Of a stretch of DNA of 64,000 nucleotides, positions 1 through 9,758 are shown piece by piece. The stretch is from assembly GCA_035411585.1 (NCBI GenBank), contig DAONTI010000019.1, positions 14,484-78,483 of the forward strand. The letters are read 5' to 3'. The first letter of the stretch is position 1, and each line of letters opens with the position of its first letter. Source of the DNA: MWDV01 sp002070715 (GTDB lineage Bacteria; Verrucomicrobiota; Verrucomicrobiia; Limisphaerales; MWDV01). The position numbers and the translations under genes were made by a program. Under the pieces are notes generated by a model. It saw only the letters and a list, made by a program, of their open reading frames with translations, was not told the DNA's origin and ran no database searches.

Positions 1-1179
1 CGATTTGCCGTGGTCGTCGAACGGATAGCTGGCGGCCCGGAAAGCCAGCCCGCAGGCGGCGGCGGCCTGCTCGGTCAATCCCACCGTCGCCACCTGCGGA
101 TCGGTGAACACCACGTTCATGAGCAACCGGTAATCCATCCGCCGCGGCGCCCGGGGCGCCGCAAGATTATGCGCGGCGATTTCCCCCTGTTGAATGGCCA
201 GGTGGACGATCTCGTGCGGCCCCGTACAGTCGCCCACCGCAAAAATGTGGGGTGCGCTGGTTTGCATGCGGGCGTTGGTCCAGATGCGCCCGTTTTCCGT
301 GCGCACCCCCGCCGCGTCCAGTGCCAGCCCGGCGATATTGGGCACGCGCCCCAGGGCAAACAAAATTTCCTCCGCTGTCACCCGCCGGATTTTGCCGTCG
401 TGCTCAAACATCACCGTTTTCTGGCCGCGCTCCCGCCGGGCATCCCGCAAGCGGGTGCCCGTGAACAGACGGACTCCTTCGCGGCGCAACACGGTTTCGA
501 TTACCGTCGCGGTGTCGGGATCAAATTCTTTCAGAATGTGCGCGCTGCGTTGAATCATCGTCACCCGCACCCCAAAGCGCGCGAGGAACTGGGCGAGTTC
601 ACACGCAATCGCCCCGCCGCCCAACACAAGGAGCGACCGCGGAAGCCGCGGAAGGGACAACACGTCGTCGCTGGTGAGATACCCCGCGGCTTCCATCGCG
701 GCCAGCGGCGGCGGCGCCACCACCGAGCCGGTGGCCAGAACGATGTGACGGGCGGTGAGCCTGCGCGCACGCGGACGATGCCGGGCGGTTGTCAGCGGAG
801 TCAACCGCAGCGTGTGGGAATCGGCAAAGCTGGCGCGCGCCCGAATAAACTTGAACCGGCCGTTTTCCAGTTGGCGCCGCCGGTAATCCGCGAATTCCGC
901 AATGTGCCCCGCCTTGAAGGCCATCACGCGGGCGAAGTCAAAGCCGGCGGATTTCACGCGCAATCCCCACACACCCGCGCGCTGGATCAAGTGCCGCACT
1001 TCCGCCGCCTGCAACAACGCCTTGGACGGCATGCAGCCGCGCAGGATGCACAAGCCGCCGACTTCCGCGCCGCCTTCGATGACCACCGTCCGCCGGCCTA
1101 TCGCCGCCGCCGTGCGCGCTGCGGCATAACCCGCGCTGCCGCCTCCCACAATCGCAACGTCATAATCAAATCGTGACAT
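1..1179 (-). CDS. FAD-dependent pyridine nucleotide-disulfide oxidoreductase (LPD/MerA family), 3' end cut by window
   Basis: The minus-strand frame starts at ATG 1179 and stays open to the window edge, giving 393 residues of a family usually about 450-480 long. Seen: an N-terminal FAD-binding GGGSAGYAAA (residues 12-21), a redox-active CILRGC pair (Cys44, Cys49) followed by MPSK, a central NAD-binding GGGAIACE stretch, and the second FAD motif ending in FAVGDCT. The dimerisation domain begins (VVFTDPQVATVGLTE) but is incomplete. Dihydrolipoamide dehydrogenases normally carry CLNVGC, so the CILRGC spacing fits but the context differs. The physiological substrate cannot be assigned, and no 2-oxoacid dehydrogenase genes are nearby in the window. 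It is divergent from the next gene with a 34-bp gap. Confidence 0.85.
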   Translation of the reverse strand, partial: MSRFDYDVAIVGGGSAGYAAARTAAAIGRRTVVIEGGAEVGGLCILRGCMPSKALLQAAEVRHLIQRAGVWGLRVKSAGFDFARVMAFKAGHIAEFADYRRRQLENGRFKFIRARASFADSHTLRLTPLTTARHRPRARRLTARHIVLATGSVVAPPPLAAMEAAGYLTSDDVLSLPRLPRSLLVLGGGAIACELAQFLARFGVRVTMIQRSAHILKEFDPDTATVIETVLRREGVRLFTGTRLRDARRERGQKTVMFEHDGKIRRVTAEEILFALGRVPNIAGLALDAAGVRTENGRIWTNARMQTSAPHIFAVGDCTGPHEIVHLAIQQGEIAAHNLAAPRAPRRMDYRLLMNVVFTDPQVATVGLTEQAAAACGLAFRAASYPFDDHGKS

Positions 1180-1213
1180 CCGGCCAGCATCGGCGAGTCA
1201 TCACCGCCAGACA

Positions 1214-2596
1214 ATGAAGATTCGCTTGACTGTCTTCGCTGACTGCCAGGATGCTGCCGGCGGCATGACGCACGACAAAATCATCCAAAAAACCAAACCG
1301 TTCCCTGGCTCATCCCGACACGCTCGCGCTCTGCAACGCACCGGGGACGCCGCCTCCATCCGTTGTTCCCCTGCCCGGTTTATACGCCAGACCATTCTGA
1401 GCCTGACCTTGTGCCTCACCTTGGCCGCCGCCTTTTCCGTTTTCGCGGCGTCGTCGCGGCTGGAAACCCAGATCGCCGCGTTGGAACAGAAATTGAAGGG
1501 CAAGCGGGTGGGCTTTCTCACCACGCCCAGCAGTGTGGATGGGGACTTTCGTTTTCTTGCCGACCGCCTGCACGCGAACCCGGACATCACCTTGGTCTGC
1601 TTTTTCGCGCCGGAACACGGTCTGCGCGGCGACCGGCAGGCCGGGGAAAAAGTGGAGGATTACGTGGACACCGCCACCGGGCTACCGGTGTATTCGCTTT
1701 ACAGTCAACGCCGCGCGCCCACCGCCGCGCAACTGGCCGCGCTGGATGTTCTGCTCTGCGACATCCAGGACGTGGGCGTGCGCTTCTACACGTTCATCTG
1801 GACGACCATCAACGCCATGGAAGCCGCCGCGGGTGCGGGCAAGGAAGTTGTCATCTTTGACCGGCCCAATCCGCTGGGCTTGACGAAAATGGAGGGCGCA
1901 CCCACCCGGCTGCACGCCGGCCTGGTGGGGCCGGTCTGGCCCGGACAACCCTTCGGCATCCCCACGCGCCACGGCATGACGGCGGGGGAAATTGCCACGC
2001 TGGTGAATGCCGTGTGGAGCACCAACCGCGCCCGGCTGACGGTCATCAAAATCCCCGGTTACACCCGCGCCATGAGTTACGAAGAAACCGGTTATCCCTG
2101 GGTCATGCCCTCGCCCAACATGCCCACCTTGGAAACCACCGCGGTGTATCCGGGCACGTGCGTCTTTGAAGGCACCAACTTGAGCGAAGGGCGCGGCACC
2201 ACGCGTCCGTTTGAATTGATCGGCGCGCCGTTTGTGGCGCCGGCGCGGTTGGCGGCGCGCCTGCACGCGGCGGGGTTGCCGGGCGTGCGCTTTCGCGAGG
2301 CCTGGTTCACACCCACGTTCTCGAAACACGCGAGCAAACTGTGCGGTGGCGTCCAGGTGCATATCACCGATGCCGGCACCTTTGAACCGGTGCGTACGGG
2401 GCTGGTGATGCTCAAGACGTTTTGCGAACTCTATCCGCAGGAGGTGAAAGTGACCCCGTTTGCAACCCGGCTCATGGGCGTGCCAGACTTGCACGAACGC
2501 ATCTGGACCGAAAAGGTCGAAGCCCTCATCCGCGAGTGGCAGGCGGATTTGAACCAGTTTGCGACGCTGCGCAACCCGCATTTGTTGTATCCCTGA
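1214..2596 (+). CDS. DUF1343 protein, NamZ-like exo-beta-N-acetylmuramidase
   Basis: This 460-residue protein matches the DUF1343 family. Seen: GKRVGFLTTPSSV near residue 98, FFAPEHGLRGD near residue 134, the LLCDIQDVGVRFYT block near residue 180, and the FEGTNLSEGRGTTRPFE block near residue 318. Some characterised members (NamZ) release terminal MurNAc from peptidoglycan fragments, so a cell-wall recycling role is likely by family. A hydrophobic stretch at about residues 58-75, ending in AAAFSVFAAS, looks like an export signal. It sits unusually far inside, so the true start may be downstream; ATG 1265 (residue 18) is in frame. Confident family call; substrate inferred. Confidence 0.85.
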   Translation: MKIRLTVFADCQDAAGGMTHDKIIQKTKPFPGSSRHARALQRTGDAASIRCSPARFIRQTILSLTLCLTLAAAFSVFAASSRLETQIAALEQKLKGKRVGFLTTPSSVDGDFRFLADRLHANPDITLVCFFAPEHGLRGDRQAGEKVEDYVDTATGLPVYSLYSQRRAPTAAQLAALDVLLCDIQDVGVRFYTFIWTTINAMEAAAGAGKEVVIFDRPNPLGLTKMEGAPTRLHAGLVGPVWPGQPFGIPTRHGMTAGEIATLVNAVWSTNRARLTVIKIPGYTRAMSYEETGYPWVMPSPNMPTLETTAVYPGTCVFEGTNLSEGRGTTRPFELIGAPFVAPARLAARLHAAGLPGVRFREAWFTPTFSKHASKLCGGVQVHITDAGTFEPVRTGLVMLKTFCELYPQEVKVTPFATRLMGVPDLHERIWTEKVEALIREWQADLNQFATLRNPHLLYP

Positions 2597-2819
2597 AACG
2601 GCTCTCAAAAGCGGTCGGCCACCGGCAAAATCTCCCTTTGATGCCCCGCATTTCCGGCGGGAATGCGCCGGCAATTGCGGGGCTGGTTGCGGCTGAGGCA
2701 ACACGGTTGCCGGGCGGCTGATGATCCCGGTTCCCGGGTTCGGATTGGATTGGCCCGCGCGGTTCTTGAACGATGCCTTGCCGGATTTCGGGAAATCACG
2801 CATTTTCCCCGCGCGATTT

Positions 2820-4202
2820 ATGGGCATGCCAGACAACATCCTTTCGGAACTCCGAAATATCGTGGGGAACGCGAACGTCCTGACCGCGTCGGAGGACCTG
2901 ATCCCCTACTCCATTGACGGCACCGCCGCGCTGCGTCAGATGCCGGAATGCGTCGTGCTCCCGCATTCCACCGAGCAGGTTTCCGCCCTCCTCAAGCTGG
3001 CCAATCGCACCCAGACTCCCGTCGTGACGCGCGGCACCGGCACGGGCCTCAGCGGCGGCAGCCTGCCGGTGCCGAACGGCATCGTCTTGTGCCTCGTCAA
3101 AATGGACAAACTCCTGGAACTCGACCGCGCCAACCTGACCTTGCGCGCCGAGGCGGGCGCCACCACCCAGGCCATTTCCGACGCGGCCACGGCAGCGGGT
3201 CTGTTCTACCCGCCGGATCCCGGTTCGATGAAGATTTCCACCATTGGCGGCAACGTGGCCGAGAATTCCGGCGGCTTGCGCGGTCTCAAATACGGCATCA
3301 CCCGCAATTACGTCATGGGATTGGAAGTCGTCCTGCCCGACGGCGAAATCATGCAAACCGGCAACAAGTGCGTCAAAGACGTCGCCGGCTATTCGCTCAA
3401 AGATCTCTTCGTCGGTTCGGAAGGCACGTTGGGCGTCATCACCCAGGTGTTGCTGCGGTTGATTCCCGCCCCGGCGGCCAAGCGGACCCTGCTCGCCACC
3501 TACGCGCAGATGGATGAGGCGGCGCAAACGGTGTCCGACATCATTGCCGCGCAAATCATCCCCTGCACCCTGGAATTCCTCGACCGCACGACCATTCAAT
3601 GCGTGGAAGACCATGCGCGGGTGGGGTTGCCCCTCGATTGCGAGGCGTTGCTGTTGATGGAAACCGACGGCCACCCGGCGGCGGTCGAGGAGGAGGCGGC
3701 CCGCATGGTGGCAATCGCGCAGCAAAACAACGCCCGCGACGTGCGCATGGCCCAAAACGACGCCGAAGCCATCCGCCTGGCGGTGGCGCGCCGCAACGCC
3801 CTCTCCGCACTGGCCCGGGTCTCGCCCACGACCATCCTGGAAGACGCCACGGTGCCGCGCAGTGAACTGGCAAAGATGATCCGTTTCGTGGAAGCGGTGG
3901 GGAAAAAATACAACCTGCGCATCGGCACCTTCGGGCACATGGGCGACGGCAATCTGCACCCGACCTTCCTGACCAACGAACGCAACGCGGAGGAGATGCA
4001 CCGCGTCGAGGCGGCGGCCCGGGAGATTTTCGACGAAGCCATCCGGCTCGGCGGCACCATCACCGGCGAACACGGCGTTGGCGTGGCCAAAAAGGCGTTT
4101 CTGCCCAAGTTCGCCGGCGCGGCGCAGATGCGGGTGCTCCGGCAATTCCGCCAGGTGCTGGATCCCCACGGCATCCTGAATCCGGGAAAGATGTTTGATT
4201 AA
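2820..4202 (+). CDS. glcD: FAD-binding oxidase, glycolate oxidase subunit GlcD-like
   Basis: A PCMH-type FAD-binding fold comes first, with VVTRGTGTGLSGGS, then PPDPGSMKISTIGGNVAENSGG and GSEGTLGVITQ. The FAD-oxidase C-terminal domain follows, with GTFGHMGDGNLHP and TGEHGVGVAKK and ending in DPHGILNPGKMFD. About 460 residues is the normal GlcD length. An in-frame extension to 2721 exists, but homology begins at the adjacent ATGs 2820/2826. The FeS partner starts 24 bp after the stop, so the two likely form one 2-hydroxyacid dehydrogenase oxidising glycolate or D-lactate and passing electrons to a membrane acceptor. No glcE is visible. Substrate specificity is not determinable. Confidence 0.9.
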   Translation: MGMPDNILSELRNIVGNANVLTASEDLIPYSIDGTAALRQMPECVVLPHSTEQVSALLKLANRTQTPVVTRGTGTGLSGGSLPVPNGIVLCLVKMDKLLELDRANLTLRAEAGATTQAISDAATAAGLFYPPDPGSMKISTIGGNVAENSGGLRGLKYGITRNYVMGLEVVLPDGEIMQTGNKCVKDVAGYSLKDLFVGSEGTLGVITQVLLRLIPAPAAKRTLLATYAQMDEAAQTVSDIIAAQIIPCTLEFLDRTTIQCVEDHARVGLPLDCEALLLMETDGHPAAVEEEAARMVAIAQQNNARDVRMAQNDAEAIRLAVARRNALSALARVSPTTILEDATVPRSELAKMIRFVEAVGKKYNLRIGTFGHMGDGNLHPTFLTNERNAEEMHRVEAAAREIFDEAIRLGGTITGEHGVGVAKKAFLPKFAGAAQMRVLRQFRQVLDPHGILNPGKMFD

Positions 4203-4226
4203 ACGGCCATCCGACCGCCCCGCCCC

Positions 4227-5558
4227 GTGAGCGCCCCTTTTTCTCATCTCCGCGATCTGGATTATTCCGTCGTGCAACAGTGCATGCACTGCGGGTTGTG
4301 TCTGCCCACCTGCCCCACCTACGACGCCACCAAACTGGAACGTCACAGTCCCCGCGGGCGCATCGCCCTCATGCGCGCCATCGCCGATGAACGGTTCGAA
4401 CCAACGGTGGCGTTCGGCGACGAAATGTATTTCTGCCTCGGCTGTCTCGCCTGCATGACCGCGTGTCCGGCGGGCGTGAACTACGCCGAATTGTTCGAGC
4501 GCGCCCGCGCCGAAGTCGAAGCCAAGCGCCTGTTGGATTCGCCCAAACGCCGGTTGATCCGCTGGTTCACCGTGAAATGGCTCTTCATGGACCTCCGCCG
4601 GCTGCTGTTGTTGGGCCGCGTCTTGCGGCTTTACCAACAGCTCGGACTGCAGGCGCTCCTGCGCGGCAGCCGGGTGATGAAGCTCCTGCCCCGCCGCCTG
4701 CAAGAATTGGAAGCCATGACACCTGTCATTCCGCCCCAGTTCTCCGCCGACCTGATTGCGCCGGTGACCCGCGCCGTGGGCGAACGGAAATACCGGGTGG
4801 CCATGCTCACGGGATGCGCCCAGGACCTCATTTTCAGCGAGGTCAACCGCGACACCGTGGAGGTGCTGGCGCACAACGGTTGCGAAGTCGTCACGCCGCC
4901 CGAGCAACAATGCTGCGGCTCGCTCCACGCGCACAACGGCGAACTCGGCCTGGCCGCCGAACTCGCCCGGAAAAATCTGGATCAGTTTCCGCCCGAGCAG
5001 TTCGACGCCATCATCAGCAACGCGGGCGGCTGCGGCTCGCACCTCAAGCATTACCACAAACTGCTGGCCGATGATCCGCGCTACCGCGAGCGGGCCGCCT
5101 TGTGGGATCGCAAATTGAAGGACGTCCACGAATTTCTCGCGCAGATCGGTCTGAAGGCGCCGGCGCCGGAAAACCAGCCCGCCCTGACGGTGACGTATCA
5201 CGAGTCCTGCCATCTCTCGCACGGGCAAAAAATCGTCCTGCCACCACGACAAATCCTGCAGCGGATCCCCGGCTTGACGCTGGTGGAATTATCCGAGGCC
5301 AACTGGTGCTGCGGCAGCGCCGGTATTTACAATTTGGTCCAGCCCGAAATGGCCAACCAACTCCTCGAACGAAAGATCAAACACATCCGTTCCACCGGCG
5401 CGACGGTGGTGGCCAACGCCAACTCGGGTTGCCTCCTGCAACTCATCAACGGCCTCCGCCAGGCGGGGTTGCCCATCCGCGTCGCGCATCCGATGACGTT
5501 GCTGGCCGAGGCCTACCGGCGCAACCCGATTGATGCCCAGGCGCTCTCCGCGCGTTAA
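4227..5558 (+). CDS. glcF: Glycolate oxidase iron-sulfur subunit GlcF-like
   Basis: The gene starts at GTG 4227 and encodes 443 residues. Two ferredoxin-type 4Fe-4S motifs are visible at Cys19/22/25/29 and Cys70/73/76/80. Two CCG domains follow, with QQCCGSLHAHNGE and later ANWCCGSAGIYN, as in GlcF/LldE proteins. It transfers electrons from the flavin subunit encoded immediately upstream. The linker around residues 105-145 is rich in basic and aromatic residues (RWFTVKWLFMDLRRLLLLGR) and may contact the membrane. The pair is the split version of the fused protein encoded at 26211-29045. Confidence 0.9.
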   Translation: MSAPFSHLRDLDYSVVQQCMHCGLCLPTCPTYDATKLERHSPRGRIALMRAIADERFEPTVAFGDEMYFCLGCLACMTACPAGVNYAELFERARAEVEAKRLLDSPKRRLIRWFTVKWLFMDLRRLLLLGRVLRLYQQLGLQALLRGSRVMKLLPRRLQELEAMTPVIPPQFSADLIAPVTRAVGERKYRVAMLTGCAQDLIFSEVNRDTVEVLAHNGCEVVTPPEQQCCGSLHAHNGELGLAAELARKNLDQFPPEQFDAIISNAGGCGSHLKHYHKLLADDPRYRERAALWDRKLKDVHEFLAQIGLKAPAPENQPALTVTYHESCHLSHGQKIVLPPRQILQRIPGLTLVELSEANWCCGSAGIYNLVQPEMANQLLERKIKHIRSTGATVVANANSGCLLQLINGLRQAGLPIRVAHPMTLLAEAYRRNPIDAQALSAR

Positions 5559-5711
5559 AAGGTCGCGGCGCCGACTTTGATTCCCGACGCTTGCCGCCGG
5601 GCGGATGCCCGGACCCGGCGGGGGAAAAGGTTTCGCCCGAAAACACCGGCAACGGTTTTGCACGAGGTTTTGGCTCGCGTCCGGCCGAAAAATAGCGAGA
5701 ATGCAAATCCC

Positions 5712-7592
5712 GTGAACAAGTGCGGCAAAGTCGTGATCAGCCTCATCGCCCTTGCGGTGCTGGCTGCGGTGTTCTGGGGCATCGTCCGTTCCCGGGAACC
5801 GCGCTATCAAGGCAAACCCCTCTCCACCTGGCTCAGAGCGTTGGAATCTGCGATTCCGGACGAGGATGAAGGTCGGGTGATTGAAGAATACCAAGCCATC
5901 ACGGCGATGGGCACCAACGCACTGCCTTGTCTGATCAAAAAGCTTGGCGCGCGTGATCCGGCTTGGAAAACGGCCCTGGGTGATCTGCTCGACAAACAAT
6001 CGGTGGTTGACTGGCGACCACGAATGGCGTGGCAAGAGCAAGACACCGCCCTGCAGGCTTTTTCGATCCTGGGAGAAACGGCGGCCCCGGCCATCCCCCA
6101 GCTCACTGCCCTGCTCACCCAGCCGCATGCCGCCTCAGCCGCCGCATGGTCACTGATTGTCATTGGTCCGCCGGCGCTGCCAGTGCTGAGGGAAGCACTA
6201 ACCAATCGGAACATCTATGGGCGCGAATGCATCCCCTTCGCTCTGGGGCATATTGCGGGGGACAAACGCCCACGTCTGCCCGTGCTGCTGGATTCTCTGC
6301 GCGATCCCGATCCCTCAGTTCGATCCGCCGCGGTTCAGGTGCTCGGTATTCTGCAGATGGAGGAGGACACCGTGGTGCCGGCGCTCGTGCCGTTGATACG
6401 CGACCCGGACTTATTGGTGAGGCGGCAAACGGTACGGGCGCTTGGCCGATTCTCCCGGCGCCCGGAACTGGTTGTGCCCGCGCTGGCGCAAGGCCTTGAT
6501 GACCCGAATTGGTTCGTCCGCCATTTCTCGTTAGTGGCATTGGCTGCATTTGGGCCGGACGCCCGGGAGGCGCTCCCGGCCTTGGAAAAGGCCGCCGGTA
6601 GTTCGGATGAAAACATCCGCGCCCGCGCCCGACGAATCATACACCGCTTACAATGTGAAATGTGGAACGGGGGCATCATCCGCGGCCCCAAGGCGACCCG
6701 AACCCTCGCCCTGGTCTTCACCGGGCATGAGTTTGCGGAGGGGGGGGAAACCATTTTGGACGCGTTGCAGCGGCATCAGGGCCGGGCCTCCTTTTTTTTG
6801 ACGGGCGATTTCCTGACCAACAAAAACTTTGATCCGCTGCTCCGGCGCATGTTCAACGAAAACCACTTGCTCGGTCCGCATTCGGACAAGCATTTGCTCT
6901 ATTGTTCCTGGGAAAAGGAACGGGAAACGCTTGTCACCCAAGAGCAGTTTATGACCGACGTGCGGAACAACCGAGAAAAGATTCGAAGCGCGGCTGACCG
7001 ATTGGACGAGCGGCCTGACCCAGAATGGCCGCCGCTGCTCCCCCATGAGCTTGAAGCTTTCCGCCAACGGTATGGTTTCCGTGCGGCGACAAATCATCCC
7101 CCGGCGCCGCCCCAATCGGCGGCCCCGGCCGGTTTATCCACCAACGCGGCAATGATTGAGCCCTCCGGCAAACCCGGCGCGGCGCGTGATGACCTGCAGC
7201 CCCCTATCTTCCGACGAATGCACTCGGAACCGGAATTCCATTATTTCCTGCCCGCCTACGAACATTACAACCGAGAGATTGCCGGCTGGACGGCCCAACT
7301 GGGCATGACCCTCATTAATTTCACCCCCGGCACGCGGTCCAATGCGGATTACACGGGTGAGGCGGACCGGAATTTTGTGTCCTCGCAAGTCATCTTTGAC
7401 AGCATCCTCAAAAAAGAGCGCGAAGACCCGCACGGGTTGAATGGATTCATCCTGTTGCTGCACCTCGGCGCCGGACCGGGCCGGACGGACAAATTCCACC
7501 ATCGCTTCGGCGAATTGCTCGACGTGCTCGCCGCCAAAGGCTACCAGTTCGTCCGCGTGGACGAATTGCTCGAACCCAAGGAAACTCAATGA
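5712..7592 (+). CDS. Membrane-anchored HEAT-repeat protein fused to a degenerate NodB-like domain
   Basis: From GTG 5712 the product is about 626 residues; an in-frame TTG at 5577 adds an unlikely 45 residues. A transmembrane helix at about residues 5-24 anchors it. Roughly residues 40-315 are HEAT-like alpha repeats (DPDPSVRSAAVQVLG, DPDLLVRRQTVRALG, DPNWFVRHFSLVALA). A NodB/polysaccharide-deacetylase-like domain follows. Its first motif reads LVFTGHEFAEGG (from residue 334), without the usual double Asp, while the metal-binding second motif is kept as GPHSDKH (388-394). A region ending INFTPGTRSNADY and LLLHLGAGPGRTDKF matches deacetylase-like proteins found beside cellulases in Bacteroidetes. 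It overlaps the GH9 gene by 4 bp, so translation is coupled. Function: polysaccharide processing, inferred. Confidence 0.75.
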   Translation: MNKCGKVVISLIALAVLAAVFWGIVRSREPRYQGKPLSTWLRALESAIPDEDEGRVIEEYQAITAMGTNALPCLIKKLGARDPAWKTALGDLLDKQSVVDWRPRMAWQEQDTALQAFSILGETAAPAIPQLTALLTQPHAASAAAWSLIVIGPPALPVLREALTNRNIYGRECIPFALGHIAGDKRPRLPVLLDSLRDPDPSVRSAAVQVLGILQMEEDTVVPALVPLIRDPDLLVRRQTVRALGRFSRRPELVVPALAQGLDDPNWFVRHFSLVALAAFGPDAREALPALEKAAGSSDENIRARARRIIHRLQCEMWNGGIIRGPKATRTLALVFTGHEFAEGGETILDALQRHQGRASFFLTGDFLTNKNFDPLLRRMFNENHLLGPHSDKHLLYCSWEKERETLVTQEQFMTDVRNNREKIRSAADRLDERPDPEWPPLLPHELEAFRQRYGFRAATNHPPAPPQSAAPAGLSTNAAMIEPSGKPGAARDDLQPPIFRRMHSEPEFHYFLPAYEHYNREIAGWTAQLGMTLINFTPGTRSNADYTGEADRNFVSSQVIFDSILKKEREDPHGLNGFILLLHLGAGPGRTDKFHHRFGELLDVLAAKGYQFVRVDELLEPKETQ

Positions 7593-9487
7593 ACGCAACC
7601 TGCTCCGGACCGGCCAATCCCGGTCCCCACCCCGCCCGCCGGAATCCGCGCGGACTCCCGGCTTTAACCGCAGTGCTCGGCGCCTTTTTCTTGGCGGTCC
7701 CCGTTGCCCCGGCGGCTGAAATTTTCCTCCGCGCCAACCAGCTTGGCTACGGACCAGACGCGGCCAAGTTGGCGGTGGCGTTTTCCACGGCACCGCTGCC
7801 CCCGGACTTTGGCGTCGTCGAGGCGGACAGCCGGAACGTCGTGCTGACGGGCCGGGTCCAGGTCGTTTCCGGCGTGCGCTGGGGACAGTTTGAAAACCAT
7901 GCCGACCTCGATTTCAGTCCGCTCCGCCAGCCGGGGCGTTACGTGCTGCGCCTCGGCCCGGCGGAATCGCTGCCCTTCACCATCGGCGCCGGGACCTACC
8001 GCGATCTCCCGGATGACCTGCTCGATTTCATGCGCCAGCAACGGTGCGGTTACAATCCCTGGCTGGACGCACACTGCCACCAGTTCGACGGCAAGACGGC
8101 TTATGGGCCCCTGCCCGCCGGCACGCACATTGATGTCCGGGGCGGCTGGCATGACGCCGCGGATCAACTCAAGTATCTCATCACCTCCGCAAACGCCACC
8201 GCGCAGATGTTGCTGGCCTATCAAATCGGGCGGGACGACGCCCTCCCCGACCCAGCCCGGAAACGCGCCGCCCCGCCGGCGGCAGCCCGCCCGCCGGCCG
8301 CCCCGTTCGCTGATCAGTTCAACGCACTCGGCCAGCCCGGTGCCAACGGCATTCCGGATCTGCTCGACGAAGCGCGCTGGGGATTGGACTGGATGCTCAA
8401 ACTCCATCCCGCGCCCGATCAACTGTATCACCAAGTCGCCGACGACCGGGACCACTGCGGGCCGCGTCTGCCGCAAAACGAATTTGCCGATTACGGCTGG
8501 GGCAAGGGCAGTTACCGCGTGGTGTATTGCGCGGATGGCAAACCGCAGGGGTTGCGGCAATACCAGAGCGAATCCACCGGCCTGGCGAACCTCGCCGGAC
8601 GTTACGCCGCCGCCATGGCGCTGGCCTATCAGATTTGGAAGGATGACCCGCGCCACGCGGCCTTCGCTCAACAATGCCTCCAAGCCGGCCAGGAGGTCTA
8701 TGCGCTGGGCCGGGCCAACGAAGGCGTGCAGCAGGGTAACTCCTATACCGCGCCCTACCGCTACGAGGAATGCAGTTGGGCGGACGACATGGAGTGGGGC
8801 GCGGCGGAGTTGTATCGCGCCACGCGTCAACGCCGGTATCTCACCGACGCGAAACGCTACGCGAAACTCGCCGCGGACGAGGGCTGGATGGGCCGCGAAC
8901 AGACGAAGCATTACGAGTGTTACCCCTTCATGAACGTCGGCCACTTCCGGCTTTACGATCTGGTGGACCGGCGCTTTCAGCGGCGGCTGGCCGAATACTA
9001 CCGCGCCGGCATCGAACGCTGCGTGCGCATGGGCGGGCAAAACCCCTACCGCATCGGGGTGCCCTTCATCTGGTGCTCGAACAACCTCGTCGCCGCGCTG
9101 GTCACCCAATGCCGCCTTTACGAGCGGATGACCGGCGATGCCCGGTACCGCGAGTTTGCCGCCCGCCAGCGCGACTGGCTGCTGGGCCGCAATCCCTGGG
9201 GCTACACCATGTTCACGGGGATCGGCACGGTGTTTCCGCGGGACACCCACATGACCACCTTCCGGCTCACCGGCCGCACCGCGCGCGGCGGTTTGGTGGA
9301 CGGCCCCGTGTACGAGCGCATCTTCAAATCGCTCAAGGGCGTGTCCATCACCGAACCGGACCCGCTGGCCGCGTTTCACGGCGAACTGGCCGTCTATCAC
9401 GACGATTACAAGGATTATTCGACCAACGAACCGACGATGGACGGCACCGCCTCCGCCATCCTGATGTTTGTCGTATGCCAGGAATAA
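7589..9487 (+). CDS. Glycoside hydrolase family 9 (endoglucanase-like), secreted
   Basis: 632 residues. A signal-like hydrophobic segment spans about residues 24-43. An immunoglobulin-like N-terminal domain (IFLRANQLGYGPDAAK onwards) is typical of GH9 theme-D enzymes. The (alpha/alpha)6 catalytic domain carries GGWHDAADQLKY, whose Asp189/Asp192 align with the nucleophile-activating Asp pair. The C-terminal NEPTMDGTAS holds the presumed acid Glu614. GH9 enzymes cleave beta-1,4-glucans or related beta-glycosides. The usual DAGD reads DAAD here, so the exact substrate is uncertain. Start ATG 7589 overlaps the upstream stop (ATGA), which ties it to the NodB-like protein as a two-gene unit. Confidence 0.88.
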   Translation: MNATCSGPANPGPHPARRNPRGLPALTAVLGAFFLAVPVAPAAEIFLRANQLGYGPDAAKLAVAFSTAPLPPDFGVVEADSRNVVLTGRVQVVSGVRWGQFENHADLDFSPLRQPGRYVLRLGPAESLPFTIGAGTYRDLPDDLLDFMRQQRCGYNPWLDAHCHQFDGKTAYGPLPAGTHIDVRGGWHDAADQLKYLITSANATAQMLLAYQIGRDDALPDPARKRAAPPAAARPPAAPFADQFNALGQPGANGIPDLLDEARWGLDWMLKLHPAPDQLYHQVADDRDHCGPRLPQNEFADYGWGKGSYRVVYCADGKPQGLRQYQSESTGLANLAGRYAAAMALAYQIWKDDPRHAAFAQQCLQAGQEVYALGRANEGVQQGNSYTAPYRYEECSWADDMEWGAAELYRATRQRRYLTDAKRYAKLAADEGWMGREQTKHYECYPFMNVGHFRLYDLVDRRFQRRLAEYYRAGIERCVRMGGQNPYRIGVPFIWCSNNLVAALVTQCRLYERMTGDARYREFAARQRDWLLGRNPWGYTMFTGIGTVFPRDTHMTTFRLTGRTARGGLVDGPVYERIFKSLKGVSITEPDPLAAFHGELAVYHDDYKDYSTNEPTMDGTASAILMFVVCQE

Positions 9488-9602
9488 CCGACGGCCCGCC
9501 GTTCCTCAATCCGTTCAAAGCGCCGCCCGGCTAACAGCGAGCGGTCAATACCAAGAACCAACTGCTTCACCGCGCCCCAAAGCTGCGGCGCCTCAATCGT
9601 GA

Positions 9603-9758
9603 CTGGGGAACATACGCGCCCCGCGTGTGCCGGCGGACGCCTCGTCCGCCGGATATGGCGACCGTGCAAATGCAGCCGACGGTCCGACCCACCCGCTCAT
9701 GTCATGTTCGACGCGCGGCGCGTCGAACCGCACCCGGGGCGGGTGCGCTCCCCCAACT
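9603..9758. repeat. Dispersed repeat copy A with two perfect palindromes
   Basis: It begins ctggggaacatacgcgcc and ends gcgctcccccaact. The first palindrome, 9630-9652, has 10-bp arms ccggcggacg/cgtccgccgg with a 3-nt loop. The second, 9706-9728, has arms gttcgacgcg/cgcgtcgaac with a 3-nt loop. The same two hairpins in the same order recur in copy B. Confidence 0.85.

Noticed and set aside
10..1176. Plus-strand frame opposite the FAD oxidoreductase
   Set aside because: The minus strand gives a clear FAD/NAD disulfide oxidoreductase, so the plus strand is a shadow.
2796..5252. Very long open frame antisense to the GlcD/GlcF genes
   Set aside because: GC-rich third positions keep the antisense strand open. 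The composition is His/Arg/Gly-rich with no domain, whereas the sense strand has clear glcD and glcF motifs.
7664..9400. Long antisense frame over the GH9 gene
   Set aside because: Shadow of the GH9 coding strand; no motif and repeat-like composition.
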